Notes under the pieces: generated by a model
Seen by the model: the letters and a program-made list of their open reading frames with translations, nothing else
Told to the model about the DNA's origin: nothing
Database searches by the model: none
Origin: Owenia fusiformis
Lineage: Eukaryota; Annelida; Polychaeta; Sabellida; Oweniidae
NCBI GenBank assembly: GCA_903813345.2
Contig: CAIIXF020000001.1
Coordinates: 36,051,366-36,115,365, forward strand
DNA: 64,000 nucleotides
Direction: 5' to 3'
Made by a program: the position numbers and the translations under genes
Part shown: positions 50,245 to 61,978 of the stretch, piece by piece
Layout: each line of letters starts with the position of its first letter
Numbering within the stretch: position 1 is the first letter of the stretch

Positions 50245-51075
50245 AGGCCCCATGTAAAGTTTAAACCACTTTGGCTTATATTGTAGTCTTACCCAATGTT
50301 ATCAAAGTGTGATATGTGAATTTTTTTTTTTAGATTTCAAAAAGTGGTTTTTGATAGACTTTTTGTTCCAAAATTTGTGAATTTATTTAAAACCAACTTT
50401 TAGAGGTCACTCATATCTTCTAATTAGCCACAATTCATACCAATGCATAGCATTCATCCTCCCATGTTTTTTGCCGAAAAAATTAAGAAAATCGGTTCAT
50501 AAATAAGCGAGAAATGAACTTATCAGTGCATGAAAATGGTTCTGAGAAAAATGCATTTCAAAATTTTAGTTCTCATAGAAACCAATGGTACAATGATATC
50601 TAAAACATAAGTTATTCTTCCTTTTAACCTGGTTAGACAATCAACATTGTTTTTTATGAAAGTCTAACATATTTAGAAAAGACTGACATCGAAAAAAAAA
50701 TTTCAATTTTTTTCAAAAGGTTTTTGGTACCTTAGTGACATCACTAATGTTTCAAAATATTTTTGATATGCTAAAACATTGAAGTGGCCCATTAAATATG
50801 GCATTTTATAATTGAAATAGTGTGTCCTTTGTTCAATCTTTGCATTGGTGTTAAAAAGATAATCTTTTTTTAAATGCATTGAGAAATATTTGATGATTAA
50901 GAAATTTCAACTTTTTTTGAAAAATGGCGGGAAATTTGAATATTTGAGAAATGAAATGCTCACAACTTTTTTTTCAAAAATATTTTTTTGTTCAAAAATC
51001 TCTAAAATCACTTTTTAAGTCCTGACAAATAGTAAATGAATGATAAAAAATATTTTCAAACTTTAGACGGGGACT
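50245..51075. mobile_element. Kolobok/piggyBac-like non-autonomous element (TTAA-flanked)
   Basis: TTAA lies immediately outside both ends (50241-50244 and 51076-51079). The ends AGGCCCCATGTAAAGTTT and its counterpart AGTCCCCGTCTAAAGTTT (right end, reversed) match at 14 of 18 bases. TTAA duplication suits Kolobok and piggyBac; an AG start favours Kolobok. The 831-bp interior is AT-rich with no transposase remnant. Imperfect ends indicate age. Confidence 0.75.
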
Positions 51076-51951
51076 TTAAACAAATGTTTCACTTTTATAG
51101 AATTACAGATGTACTTAATTGTACACATTTATTATTAGGGAGATTTTCAGACATTTTGATGATATACAGCCATGCTTTTACTGAATAATTTTTTAATAGA
51201 AATAGATTATGCAATCATTGGAATGTCATATACCTAATAACTGAGTGAATGATGGTCTCTGGGTCTAGATATATCTTTCTTACTTCATACAGGATAGGTA
51301 TAATTTGCTTTTGAGTTATAGTTAGTTTCATAGAATGTATTAATGCCAAGGGAATTTATGCATCTTTTGCGTCCCATAGGGCCAATTGTTATCTTAGATA
51401 TATATATTTTGCATAGGTTAATACAGAATACTGAAATTTCCCATCTCAATTCAAAAGCCTGGAAATAAATGCAAATTGATATCCTTATTTAAATACAAAA
51501 ATTGGTTTATTACAAAAATATAATTTGAAATATAGATGAGAAATATGTTTGTTATTGGTAATTATGTTGATTATCCTTTATGGAATATTTCCTAAAAATT
51601 GGTTTGTTGGTTTAGGTCCCATACTAGTTGATGAAAGTCTGTAATTGTTACATTTAAGTGTGACATTATAGTTTTGTGCAAGGACATTTGTGTATTTGAT
51701 GGATGAAGTGGCATATCAAGCTAACATTTTCATCAATAACACGATTATAAGGATCAATCTATATACTTTGCGGTAAAATAGAATCAATCTTCAAGATCAA
51801 TACTGTACTATAAGGCACCTTTAAGTTTAGTCTAAGTTATGGAATGAGGAGAATGAAACACATTAATGATATTATATAATTGCAAATACTATCAATAATA
51901 GTATGTGAGTAGTAAATAACCTGAGGGTACCAACTTGTGTTATTATTTCAG

Positions 51952-52044
51952 CATCGTAGATAGTGCAAGTAGTTCAAGGTGGGGAAGTATCTGAGAAGTA
52001 TCTAACACATCTCTTGCCACCTCATTACATCAAGGAGGATCTTG
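51952..52044 (+). other. Possible untranslated exon
   Basis: The acceptor 'tgtgttattatttcag' precedes 93 nt ending ATCTTG|gtaagtga. Stops occur in all frames. It resembles the pairs at 17624, 21872 and 24821 in size, strand and signal quality. It could be a further non-coding exon of the same transcript. Motif evidence only. Confidence 0.3.
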
Positions 52045-52737
52045 GTAAGTGATTTACAGGCTTATTACATATTTTGGAGATTATTTAGAGAAAGAAACAT
52101 AAGTAGATTCCACTGTATCAAACTCCAGCTAACTGTGTTTTTAATGAACTAAAAGCAATATAAAATAGGATTTTTTTCCCAGGTTATTTTCTCATTGATG
52201 GAATATGGTCTCTTAAAATTACATATAGGAAGAAAAAATATCATGGAAATGACAACTTGGAGTTTGTGTACTGTATTGAGTTCGAGTAATGAGATAAAAC
52301 AGGTTCATTAAAAATTTATAGTTCTTTTGCTGAAGAGTTAGAATTGTCGCTTTTATGCCTATACAACACATGTAGGGGGATGCCATATCATTGATCAAAA
52401 TTTAGACCATAAGATCGCATTGAGCACCTAACTATTTACCCATGTCAGAATTATTTTACATACAAGCTAGTCCCAACTTACCTCACCCAATATGTTTAAT
52501 TCTACTCTAAATTATACATCAGAATGCAAGATATTAAAGTCAACCCGATTCAAATAGACTTTCTTCATGACCCATTCACAGTCTTGCTTTAAATTCTCTA
52601 AATCCCTCCCCCCACTAGCTACACGTCTCTCCTCTGAAGTAGATAAGGGATTGGATGGGGCGTAAATTAGCTATATTGTTGATGGTTGCTGGAATGCGAT
52701 CATTTCCACTTTGCAGGATAAAATATTAAGATTACTG

Positions 52738-53055
52738 TCCCTTATAAAAAATCCGACCTTGAAATTCCGAAAACAAACCATCGCAAGCAATCATCGATTA
52801 ATGATTGCTTCAACCATTTAGATCAAAGGAAAAACCATTGCAAAATGACATGCAATCATTGTGCAACCATCGGCTGTAACCATTAGAATTTCACTCTTTG
52901 CAATGGTTAAGCAACCATTAACATGTGATCATTGCATTTTTAAATGCAACCATCTACAACCATTACTCATTGAAATCTGCAATGGTTGCAATGGTCGCAT
53001 TCAATCATTGAACATTTTTACAACTGCAACCATCATGAGTTTTAATTCAGTGAAA
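52738..53055 (+). mobile_element. CAACCATTG-rich element, copy 1
   Basis: The left end 'cccttataaaaaatccgacc' is followed by 'ttgaaattccgaaaacaaa'. About 280 bp follow, dominated by CAACCATTG, GCAATGGTTGC and CAATCATTG motifs in both orientations, including the hairpin AAGCAATCAT...ATGATTGCTT. The same end appears in reverse at 63047-63090. The opposite end is unclear. Non-coding; a frame at 52861-53058 simply reads the motif. Confidence 0.7.
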
Positions 53056-53439
53056 TGACCGTAGAACATGTAGAAGTATGTCTGAAGAAATGTTGATGTT
53101 AATGCATGTCCACAATGTAATTACTGTACATCTTTATTGGAGAGGGGTAAAAGTTAACCTTTCGGAGATCAATCAATTCTAACAGGGGCTTTTGCCTCTA
53201 AAATGGGGTCACACAAGGTTGCCTTATATAAACAACTTTTAATAATAATATATATTTTCTTCTTTTTACCATATAACTGCCTTCAAAGTATGATATCAAT
53301 TGATTTTGATAAAAAGGAAGTACTTTAGATGAGCAAGAGAACATAAAATTTGAAAAATGACAATAAGATGGAACCCAAACGGTGCAAATGTCTGCAATAG
53401 TAAAAATCTGCATGGCCCAATGTTTTGGTGTTTCAGTAA

Positions 53440-53624
53440 CAGGCCCGTAGCCAGAATTTTCCAAGGGGGGGTCACTTTTCCCAAAAATTCTAGGGGGGGG
53501 TTCACTTTGGCAAATTTGGCCAAAAATCATACAAAAAATGGTCAGAATGGTGAAAAACTACATGATTTTGAAAGAAATTTTGGCCAGGGGGGGTTCGCCC
53601 GAACCCCCCCTGGCTACGGGCCTG
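53440..53624 (-). mobile_element. hAT-like MITE, copy 2
   Basis: Same 15-bp ends as 28663-28854 but inverted, 185 bp, with a perfect 5-bp duplication AGTAA (53435-53439 and 53625-53629). The interior ('ccaaatttg', 'gaatggtgaaaaactacatg') is readily alignable in reverse to copy 1. Frames crossing it are incidental. Confidence 0.9.
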
Positions 53625-54689
53625 AGTAATAAAACACTCTCTAATGCTTCAATAAAGGTAATGTGGCATGTATAAAAGGTACAGGGTGATAGAAACTTTA
53701 CCCAAACAAATATCTCTGCGGGTATCTATGGTGGCTTTGGAATATGATGATATCCCTATGATAAGTCCATAGTGGATGTATACGTCCCATGTTAAGTCAA
53801 TACCACTTGCCTAAATCCTCATTTTCTAAATGAAAGTTTCTGTTACCAGAAAAATATACCATAACCCAGTGTAGACAATATATGTAGAACACTATGCAGT
53901 AGTTGGTTTTTGTAGCCGACACCTGGACAATCAACTCCTTATCTAGAGCTCTTAGAAAAATCGGCCCAGGGACTATAAGTCTCGACTGAAGTAGACTGAA
54001 TAAGGCATAATTATAATTGAAAGCCAATTGTGCAAGTAAAACAAAAGCTTCTGAATAATTTTCACTGAAATTGAAATAAGTGAAATACATGTAATGTCTA
54101 TGTTATTGGACCTTAATCCCTATCATAACAATAACAGTCATACATGACCAGACATATCCTGTCTGAGTCCTTGATGACAGTGACCAGGTAGACATTGCAA
54201 TTACTACCACTGAATTAAGAGTAACAGAAGACTTATAATCAGGACCATGAATTAATAATCCTATAATCCTTTAGGTTTTTACCCAGGGCTTTTTATCACA
54301 ACATTCTTTAGTGAAAACAATTACTTGTATATTTTTTTTTCTAACTTAAAAGACAGGAGACATATGATTTACAGAATCTTAAGAGAATAGAATCATAACT
54401 AAAAATACTTATTGTGGGATGCAACAATTATAATTGAAACTGACTCAGCTTAAGATTCAGCTGATATATAATAGGAGACTCTGATAGATCACAATGTATA
54501 CTTTTTATTCCATGGATACATTTTTTACCTCATTGAAATTTCATGTTTCACTGTTGTAAAAAGGGACATCTTTTTTCAGACAATTAATACAATTTGAGTA
54601 ATTCTTAAATAATATGAATTCATAAAATAGAAGTGATGTTTTGGTTCACTCCAGGTTTTTCAAATTATCCAGCAGTTTTTAAAAAATTT
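53625..54689. other. No gene recognised
   Basis: AT-rich sequence. 'tacagggtgatagaaacttt' at 53679 looks like a solo mariner-type end, but no partner was found. Nothing else is supported. Confidence 0.4.
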
Positions 54690-54905
54690 CAAGCAGAAAC
54701 TCCATCCCAATGATCGGTTATAGCCAGCTTTTCTTTTGCCAAGGGATTTTAGATTTCTTAAATTCCTGGGTTTTCACATTATATTTTTAGCCCCCCCCCC
54801 ACCTCCATCCCAATTATAGTGTATGGCACAGCCAGCTTTTCGTTTGCCAAGGGACTTCAGATTTCTATAATTCCAGGGAGTTTACATTAGATTTTTTGCC
54901 TGAAA
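54690..54905 (+). repeat. ~115-bp tandem duplication around a C10 run
   Basis: 'ccatcccaatgatcggttat' with 'agccagcttttcttttgcca' at 54702-54744 recurs at 54806-54856 with moderate divergence. The units are joined by a C10 run at 54791-54800. Confidence 0.8.
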
Positions 54906-55084
54906 TCACTTGAAAACTGGGTCATCAGTGCATTTTCTTGAAAAATCTTGGACAAGTTTATCATCACCTCTGATTCTGTGGGGAGGGGAGGGGGGTTACC
55001 CAAATATAAGTCTGGAGAAAAGGACTGAATGCCTAGGTATGATTTAAACAAGAATGAAAGTAAAGTACAGACTACTGAATACAT

Positions 55085-56838
55085 TTACTGAAATGGAAAC
55101 AAGTCTGATTTTAGTTTCTGTTGATATCTAGATTGATGTACTGGTAAGGGGGGGGGGGTAATAACTGTAGTTTTATAAAATGAAAAAACAATTTAATTTC
55201 TAAATGTACAAGAGACTTCTTGGTCTTCAATAATGCACATTGCTCGAATATAAAATAAAGTTGTGGGCAGAAAATAGTAAGATAAAACATGCATCAAACC
55301 TTTTATTATGTTTTACTTAAAAGCACAGACAAGAATTGAATTTGATTGGGATGTCTGATTTCTCTGATTAAACTGTCTTAAAATAACAATGAGCCTGGTG
55401 GCCTTTTAAGTTTTGTTACTTATATAACTTTTTAGAGAACATAGATCAAGCTTATTTTATACATCTGATTCAGTGGAAAAATTTATGATTCTTAGTTCTT
55501 GTTTGGTTGGGAAAACCACTTATCTTGGTTATTTTGATTTTCACACTATGAATATCAAACTACATGTATCTCTAAAGATTAGTAAATCACTTATTTGTAT
55601 ACTGTTTTAAAGAACATAGTCTACAATCAAGCTTTTTTCATACATCTGATTCATTGGAAAGAATTGTGATTCCAAGTTTACAATGAACCCCCTGGGTTTT
55701 TGTTGGGTTTGGAAAACCACTTATCTTGCTAATTTTGATTTTCACACTAGAACATCAAACTATCTCTAAAGATTTGTAAATCTTATTAGTCAAATATCAT
55801 CTTTTCAGTAGTTATAAGATATTTCACTATTCAGGATTTTATAACATGATCTCTATGAGGAATTAGCACCAAGATTAAGAAATCAATGCCACATGTAAAT
55901 TCTCATTTTTTAAAAAGCTAAAACTTTTTATCATATAAAGCAAAAATCGCAAAAATTGCAAAAATGTTATTATCTGGAAACAGTATTTGTAAAATTATTT
56001 TCAAATTATAATTTACCAGTTGGCATGACAACTGTCAATGCAAATAATAACAATAACAAAGTAATTAGCCATCCAACCAAAATGGCCGACTTAATTAGCT
56101 ATCCGACCAATATGGCCGACTTTAATTAGCCATCCGACCAAAATGGCCGACAATGCAACACATTTAATTGAAGCAATGTAAACTATTAGATATTACCAAA
56201 AGAAAAGTCATGGAACTTTAAACTTTGAAAATCAGCTTATTGAGATTGATTAGAAATTGTTTGTATATTACTTGTCTATAATGACGTATATATAACTAGT
56301 AGTTGTTTTAAAGCATAAAAGACATCTTCACGTTTCTACCATGTATTAAATATGTCTTGTTATTAGCATTGGCTAAGCCAGGGGATGGGGGAGGTGTTAT
56401 CAATTGTATTCTTAAAAAAATCACAATTGTGTACATGTATATTTCTAATGAGTCAAATCAGTTTTGTTGTACTTTGTAACAAAAATCTTGGGTCAATTAA
56501 CATGGCAGGTATATAAGAAGGTTCTCTTAACCTGAATATCAGTTTTCGTTTAACCCTTATGTGTATCATAATTATACAATTGAAGATATGTAAAAGAAAA
56601 TATTATATGTCCAACCCTAGAACAGATATTTTACTTTATGTGATTTTATAACATGGTGTCAATGGGGAATCTCCCTGACCTAGAAGCCACATTTTCAAAG
56701 AAAATTAAAATTTTAACTTATACTGAAACTGAAATAATCTTTAATTTTAGTTTCTGTTGATTAATATATTGGTGTACTGGTTGAAGGAGGGGGGGTAACC
56801 CAAATATTAGTCTGGACTAAACATGGGCTCTACGAAAA
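55085..56838 (+). repeat. Threefold tandem duplication, copy A
   Basis: Order: a 'gatatctagattgatgtact' block with a G11 run, a ~600-bp segment ('cacagacaagaattg' to 'atttgtaaatc'), then a segment with three 'atggccgac' units at 56061-56150. A tail to 56838 follows. The landmark 'gtaattagcc' is at 56061 here, 57770 in copy B and 59477 in copy C, a steady 1.7-kb period. This copy keeps the uninterrupted site (about 56578-56582) into which the family-i element inserted in copy C. Confidence 0.88.
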
Positions 56839-58126
56839 GAGCCCATGGACCGATGTCAGGGCTGAGTGCTTTGGCATAATTCATAGTTATGTGCAAGTAA
56901 AACAGAGACTTTTGAATAACATTTCCTGAAATTGAAGTCTTTATTTCAGTTTCTGTTGATATCTAGATTGATGTTCTGGTAGAATCAAATCAAACCGAAA
57001 TCAAACATAAGTTTGGATTGAAGTTAGGACTGAACAGTTGGGCATCATTCAAAATTGTGTGCAACTTAAACATTACTGAATAACATTTACTGAAATTAAA
57101 ATAAGTCTTTATTTCTGTTTCTGTTTCTGTTGAGTCTTTATTTAGTTTTTGTTGATATCTAGATTTATGTACTGGTAAAAGGGGGGGGGGGGTTAAAACA
57201 GATATTAGTCTAGACTAAGGTTAGGACAATTGGGCATAATTCAAAACTATGTGCAAGTTAAACATTACTGAATGACATTTACTGTTGAGTCTTAGTTTAG
57301 TTTTTGCTGATATCTAGATTGATGTACTGGTGGAAGGGATCAAATATAAGTCTGGACTGAAGTTAGATTTGAATGCTTTGGAATATTGGAATAAATGGTA
57401 TAATTATAAAAATGAAAAAATAATTTAATCTCTAAGGATTTGTAAATCTTATTAGTCAAATATCATCTTTTCAGTAGTTATCAAGATATTTCACTTTTCA
57501 GGATTTTATAACATGAGCTCTATGAGGAATTAGACCCAAGATTAAAAAATCAATGCCACATGTAAATTCTCATTTTTTAAAAAGCGAAAACTTTTTATCA
57601 TATAAAGCAAAAATCGCCAAAAATAATTTTACAAAAAATAAAAAATAATTTTACAAATGCTGTTTCCAGATAATAAATTTATCTGGAAACAGCATTTGTA
57701 AAATTATTTTCAAATTATCATTTACCAGTTGGCATGACAACTATCAATGCAAATAATAACAATAACAAAGTAATTAGCCATCCAACCAAAATGGCTGACT
57801 TAATTAGCTATCCGACCAAAATGGCCGACTTTAATTAGCCATCCGACCAAGATGGCCGACAATGCAATACATTTAATTGAAGCAATGTAAAGTATTAGAT
57901 ATTACCAAAAGAAAGTCATGGAACTTTAAACTTTTGAATATCAGCTTATTGAGATTGATTAGAAATTTTTTATATTACTTGTCTATAATGATGTATATAT
58001 AACTAGTAGCTGTTTTAAAGCATATAAGACATTTTCACGTTTCTACCATGTATTAACTGTGTCTTGTTATTAGCATTGGCTAAGCCAGGGGGTGGGGGAG
58101 GTGTTATCAATTGTATTCTTAAAAAA
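56839..58126 (+). repeat. Threefold tandem duplication, copy B
   Basis: It starts 'agagcccatggaccgatgtc'. Three 'gatatctagattgatgt' units with a G12 run (57181-57192) are followed directly by the 'aaggatttgtaaatc' segment. About 420 bp present in A and C is deleted here, as is the A tail. It contains a perfect hairpin (57642-57710) absent from A and C. Non-coding. Confidence 0.88.
57642..57710. repeat. Perfect 31-bp hairpin specific to copy B
   Basis: The arms 57642-57672 and 57680-57710 are exact inverses with a 7-nt loop. Copies A and C contain only the right-arm sequence (tatctggaaacag...), so the left arm arose locally by inverted duplication. Confidence 0.95.
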
Positions 58127-61100
58127 GAGCCCATGGACCGAAGTCAGGGCTGAGTGCTTTTGCATAATTCGTAGCAGTTATGTGCAAGTAAAACAGAGAC
58201 TTCTGAATAACATTTACTGAAATTGAAGTCTTTACTTCAGTTTATGTTGATATCTAGATTGATGTTCTGGTAGAATCAAATCAAACCAAAATCAAACATT
58301 AGTTTGGATTGAAGTTAGGACTGAACAATTGGGCATCATTCAAAATTGTGTGCAACTTAAACATTACTGAATAACATTTACTGAAATTGAAATTAGTCTT
58401 TATTTCTGTTTCTGTTGAGTCTTTATTTAGTTTTTGTTGGTATCTAGATTGATGTACTGGTAAAAGGGGGAGGGGGGGGGGGTTAAAACAAATATTAGTC
58501 TAGACTAAGGTTAGGACAATTGGGCATAATTCAAAACTATGTGCAAGTTAAACATTATTGAATAACATTTACTGTTGAGTCTTTGTTTAGTTTTTGCTGA
58601 TATCTAGATTGATGTATTGGTGGAAGGGAGGGGGGTTTAATCAAATATAAGTCTGGACTGAAGTTAGATTTGAATGGTTTGGAATATTGGAATAAATGGT
58701 ACAATTATAAAAATAATAAAATAATTTAATTTTTTAAATACACAAGAGACTACTTGGTCTTCTGTGATGCAAATAGCCTTAATATAAGATAAAATTGGAG
58801 GCAGAAATAGTAGATTAAACAGGCATCAAACCTTGTGTAATGTTTAACTAAATGTTAAGAAGCACAGACAAGAATTTGATTGGGATGTCTGATTGCTCTG
58901 ATTATATTTGTCTTAAAATAACAAAGAGTCTGACGGCCTTTTAAGTTTTGTTACTTGTATAACTTATTGAGAACATAGTCTCCGATCAAGCTTATTTTAT
59001 ACATCTGACTCATTGAAAAGATTTATGATTCTTAGGTTTTTATTTGGTTGGGAAAACTACTTATCTTGCTTATTTTGATTTTCACACTTTGAAGATCAAA
59101 CTTAAGATTAGTAATTCACTTATCTTGCTAATTTTAGTTGAAGTTTAAGGACATAAGACTTCTTCAAAAGTTCATCATGCATTTTATTTATTCTTTGGAT
59201 TAAGCGAGTGTCAAATATCATCTTTTCAGTACTTATCAAGATATTTCACTTTTCAGGATTTTATAAAATGAGCTCTAAGAGGAATTAGACCCAAGATTAA
59301 GAAATCAATGCCACATGGTAAATTCTCATTTTTTAAATTAGCTAAAACTCTTTATCATATAAAGCAAAAATCGCAAAAAATGTTATTATCCGGAAACATC
59401 ATTTGTAAAATTATTTTCAAATTATCATTTATCAGTTGGCATGACAACTGTCAACACAAATAATAACAATAACAAAGTAATTAGCCATCCAACCAAAATG
59501 GCTGACTTAATTAGCTATCCGACCAAAATGGCCGACTTTAATTAGCCATCCGACCAAAATGGCCGACAATGCAACACATTTAAATGAAGCACTGTAAAGT
59601 ATTAGATGTTACCAACTCTAAGAAAAGTCATTAGCTTGAAAGTTTTGAATATCATTTTCTTATGTTTCTTTTCTATAATAGCAGAAATATACTGTAACTA
59701 TGTACATGTAGTTGTTTTAAAGCATGGGGATTTTCAGATTTCTACATGTATTCATCATGTCTTGGTTTTGTCATTAGCATTGGCTAAGCCAGGGGTTGGG
59801 GAGGGGGAAAGGTGTGATCAATTGTATTCTTAAAAATCATGATTGAGTATATCTCTAATGAGTCAAATCAGTTTTCTAAACTTTGTAATCCAACAGGGTA
59901 TTCATTTTATGTTCTCAAAAATACTCTTTATTATATAATAGCAAAACTCTTTGGTAAATTAACATGGCAGGTAATATAAAAGAAGGTTCCCTTAAAGTTG
60001 AATATTCATCAGATTAAGTGGATCATTTTTCGTGTCACCCTTATGTGTCGCATAATTATACAAGGCATTAACATGACAAAATGTCACCACCTAAAACAAT
60101 TTGGTCAATTTAAAGCAAGACCTTTTTGACTTTGAAAAGGTCATTGAAGGTCAAATGGCAAATCTAAAGTCAGATTTGAACTTCTGAGAACATGTAGATG
60201 ATTTTGAAAAAAAATTAGTCAATTTGAAGCAAGTTGAAAAAAGACCTTTTTGACCTTGAGAAGGTCATTGAAGGTCAAAGGTCAAATCTAAAGTCAGATT
60301 TGAACTTCTGAGAACTTGTAAAGTCAAATTTGAACTTCTGAAAAGATGTAGATGATTTTGAAAAAAAATTTGGTCAATTTGAAGCAAGTTGAAAACAGAC
60401 CTTTTTGACCCTTTTTGACCTTGAGAAGGTCATTAAAGGTCAAATGTCAAATCTAAAGTCAGATTTGAATTTCTGAGAACATGTAGATGATTCTGAAAAA
60501 AAAAATTAGTCAATTTGAAGCAAGTTGAAAAAAGACCTTTTTGACCTTTTTTGACCTTGAGAAGGTCATTGAAGGTCAAATGTCAAATCTAAAGTCAAAT
60601 CTAAAGTCATATTTGAATTTCTGAGAACATGTAGATGATTTTGAAAAGAAAAATTAGTCAATTTGAAGCAAGATGAAAAAATACCTTTTTGACCTTTTTT
60701 GACATTGAGAAGGTCATTTAAGGTCAAATGTCAAATCTAAAGTCAGATTTGAATTTCTGAGAACATGTAGATGATTTTGAAAAAAAATTTAGTCAATTTG
60801 AAGCAAGTTGAAAAAAGACCTTTTTGACCTTTTTTGACTTTGAGAAGGTCATTGAAGGTCAAATGTCAAATCTTAAGTCAAATCTAAAGTCAGATTTGAA
60901 TTTCTGAGAACACGTAGATGATTTTGAAAATTTTTTTTAGTCAATTTGAACCAAGTTGAAAACAGACCTTTTTGACCTTTTTTGACCTTGAGAAGGTCAT
61001 TGAAGGTCAAATCTTAAGTCAGATTTGAATTTCTGAGAACACGTAGATGATTTTTTAAAAAAAATTTAGTCAATTTGAAGCAAGTTGAAAACTGACCTTT

Positions 61101-61680
61101 TTGACCTTTTTTTACCTTGAGAAGGTCATTGAAGGTCAAATGTCAAATCTAAAGTCAGATTTGAAGGTCAAATGTCAAATCTAAAGTCAAATCTAAAGTT
61201 AGATTTGAATTTCTGAGAACATGTAGATGATTTTGAAAAAAAATTTAGTCAATGTGAAGCAAGTTGAAAAAAGACCTTTTTGACCTTGAGAAGGTCATTG
61301 AAGGTCAAATGTCAAATCTAAAGTCAGATTTGAACTTCTGAGAACATGTAGATGATTTAGAAAAAAATTGAAGTCAATCTAAACAGTATTTGTTAAGTTA
61401 TAGGAAGTTGTAAGAAATTGTTACAGACGCCGGACGCCAACCTCCAACCTCCAACCACCAACCGCCGTCGCAAAAAAACGGAGACCACAACAATATGTCA
61501 CCACTTTTGGTGGTGACATAATAATTGAAAATATGTCCAGTTAAAGAAAATATTGTGTGGCTGTCTAACACAATAAACGATATTTCACTTTTAGTGATTT
61601 TATAACATGGGGTCAAGAGGGAATACCCTCGACCTAGAAGTCACATTTTCAAAGAAAATTATTTTTCAAAGTTGATAAAT
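58127..61680 (+). repeat. Threefold tandem duplication, copy C (split by an insertion)
   Basis: It starts 'agagcccatggaccgaagtc', 1288 bp after the same point in copy B. Three G-rich blocks (G11 at 58472-58482) are followed by the segment missing from B and the 'atggccgac' units at 59477-59570. The tail is interrupted at 60063 by the 1459-bp element and resumes at 61523, ending near 61680 with 'gacctagaagtcacattttc'. Confidence 0.85.
60064..61522 (-). mobile_element. Helentron-like tandem-cored element (family i), full copy
   Basis: On the minus strand it begins ATTATGTCACCACC, forming a hairpin with GTGGTGACAT. A GT-rich segment follows ('ggcggttggtggttggaggt', 'ggcgtctgtaac'), then about nine units of 115-150 bp. 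It ends GGTGGTGACATTTTGTCATG then TTAATGCC. Copy A of the host duplication gives the empty site ('tatacaattgaa'). Comparison places the insertion with no duplication beyond an ambiguous AA/TT, compatible with T|T insertion by Helentrons. Each unit carries AGGTCA-N4-AGGTCA and TCAAATCT...AGATTTGA. No protein is encoded. Confidence 0.85.
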
Positions 61681-61978
61681 ACTTTTTTAAACCACATTTC
61701 TAGATGCAATTTTACATGTAGACTTCAAATATGATATCACTTTGATTAAATTTTGATTATTTAATGAAGTAAATCAAGATTATTTCTACATGCATCTTCA
61801 TGTAGTCTTTTTGTTGCTGTAGCTAATATTAATGTTGAACTGTTTTTTAATTCTAACATGAAGTGTCAGGAAATGGCATTAACTAGTGTACTCGCACTTT
61901 GACAAATTTAATTTTCAAAATCATTTTGAAAACCTAAGTCAGTGTTTAAGACAAAAACGTTATCTTATAGTGTACTAA

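Noticed and set aside
53679-53720. Solo mariner-like end (tacagggtgatagaaacttt)
   Set aside because: No opposite end or transposase remnant could be found nearby, and a single 20-bp resemblance is not enough.
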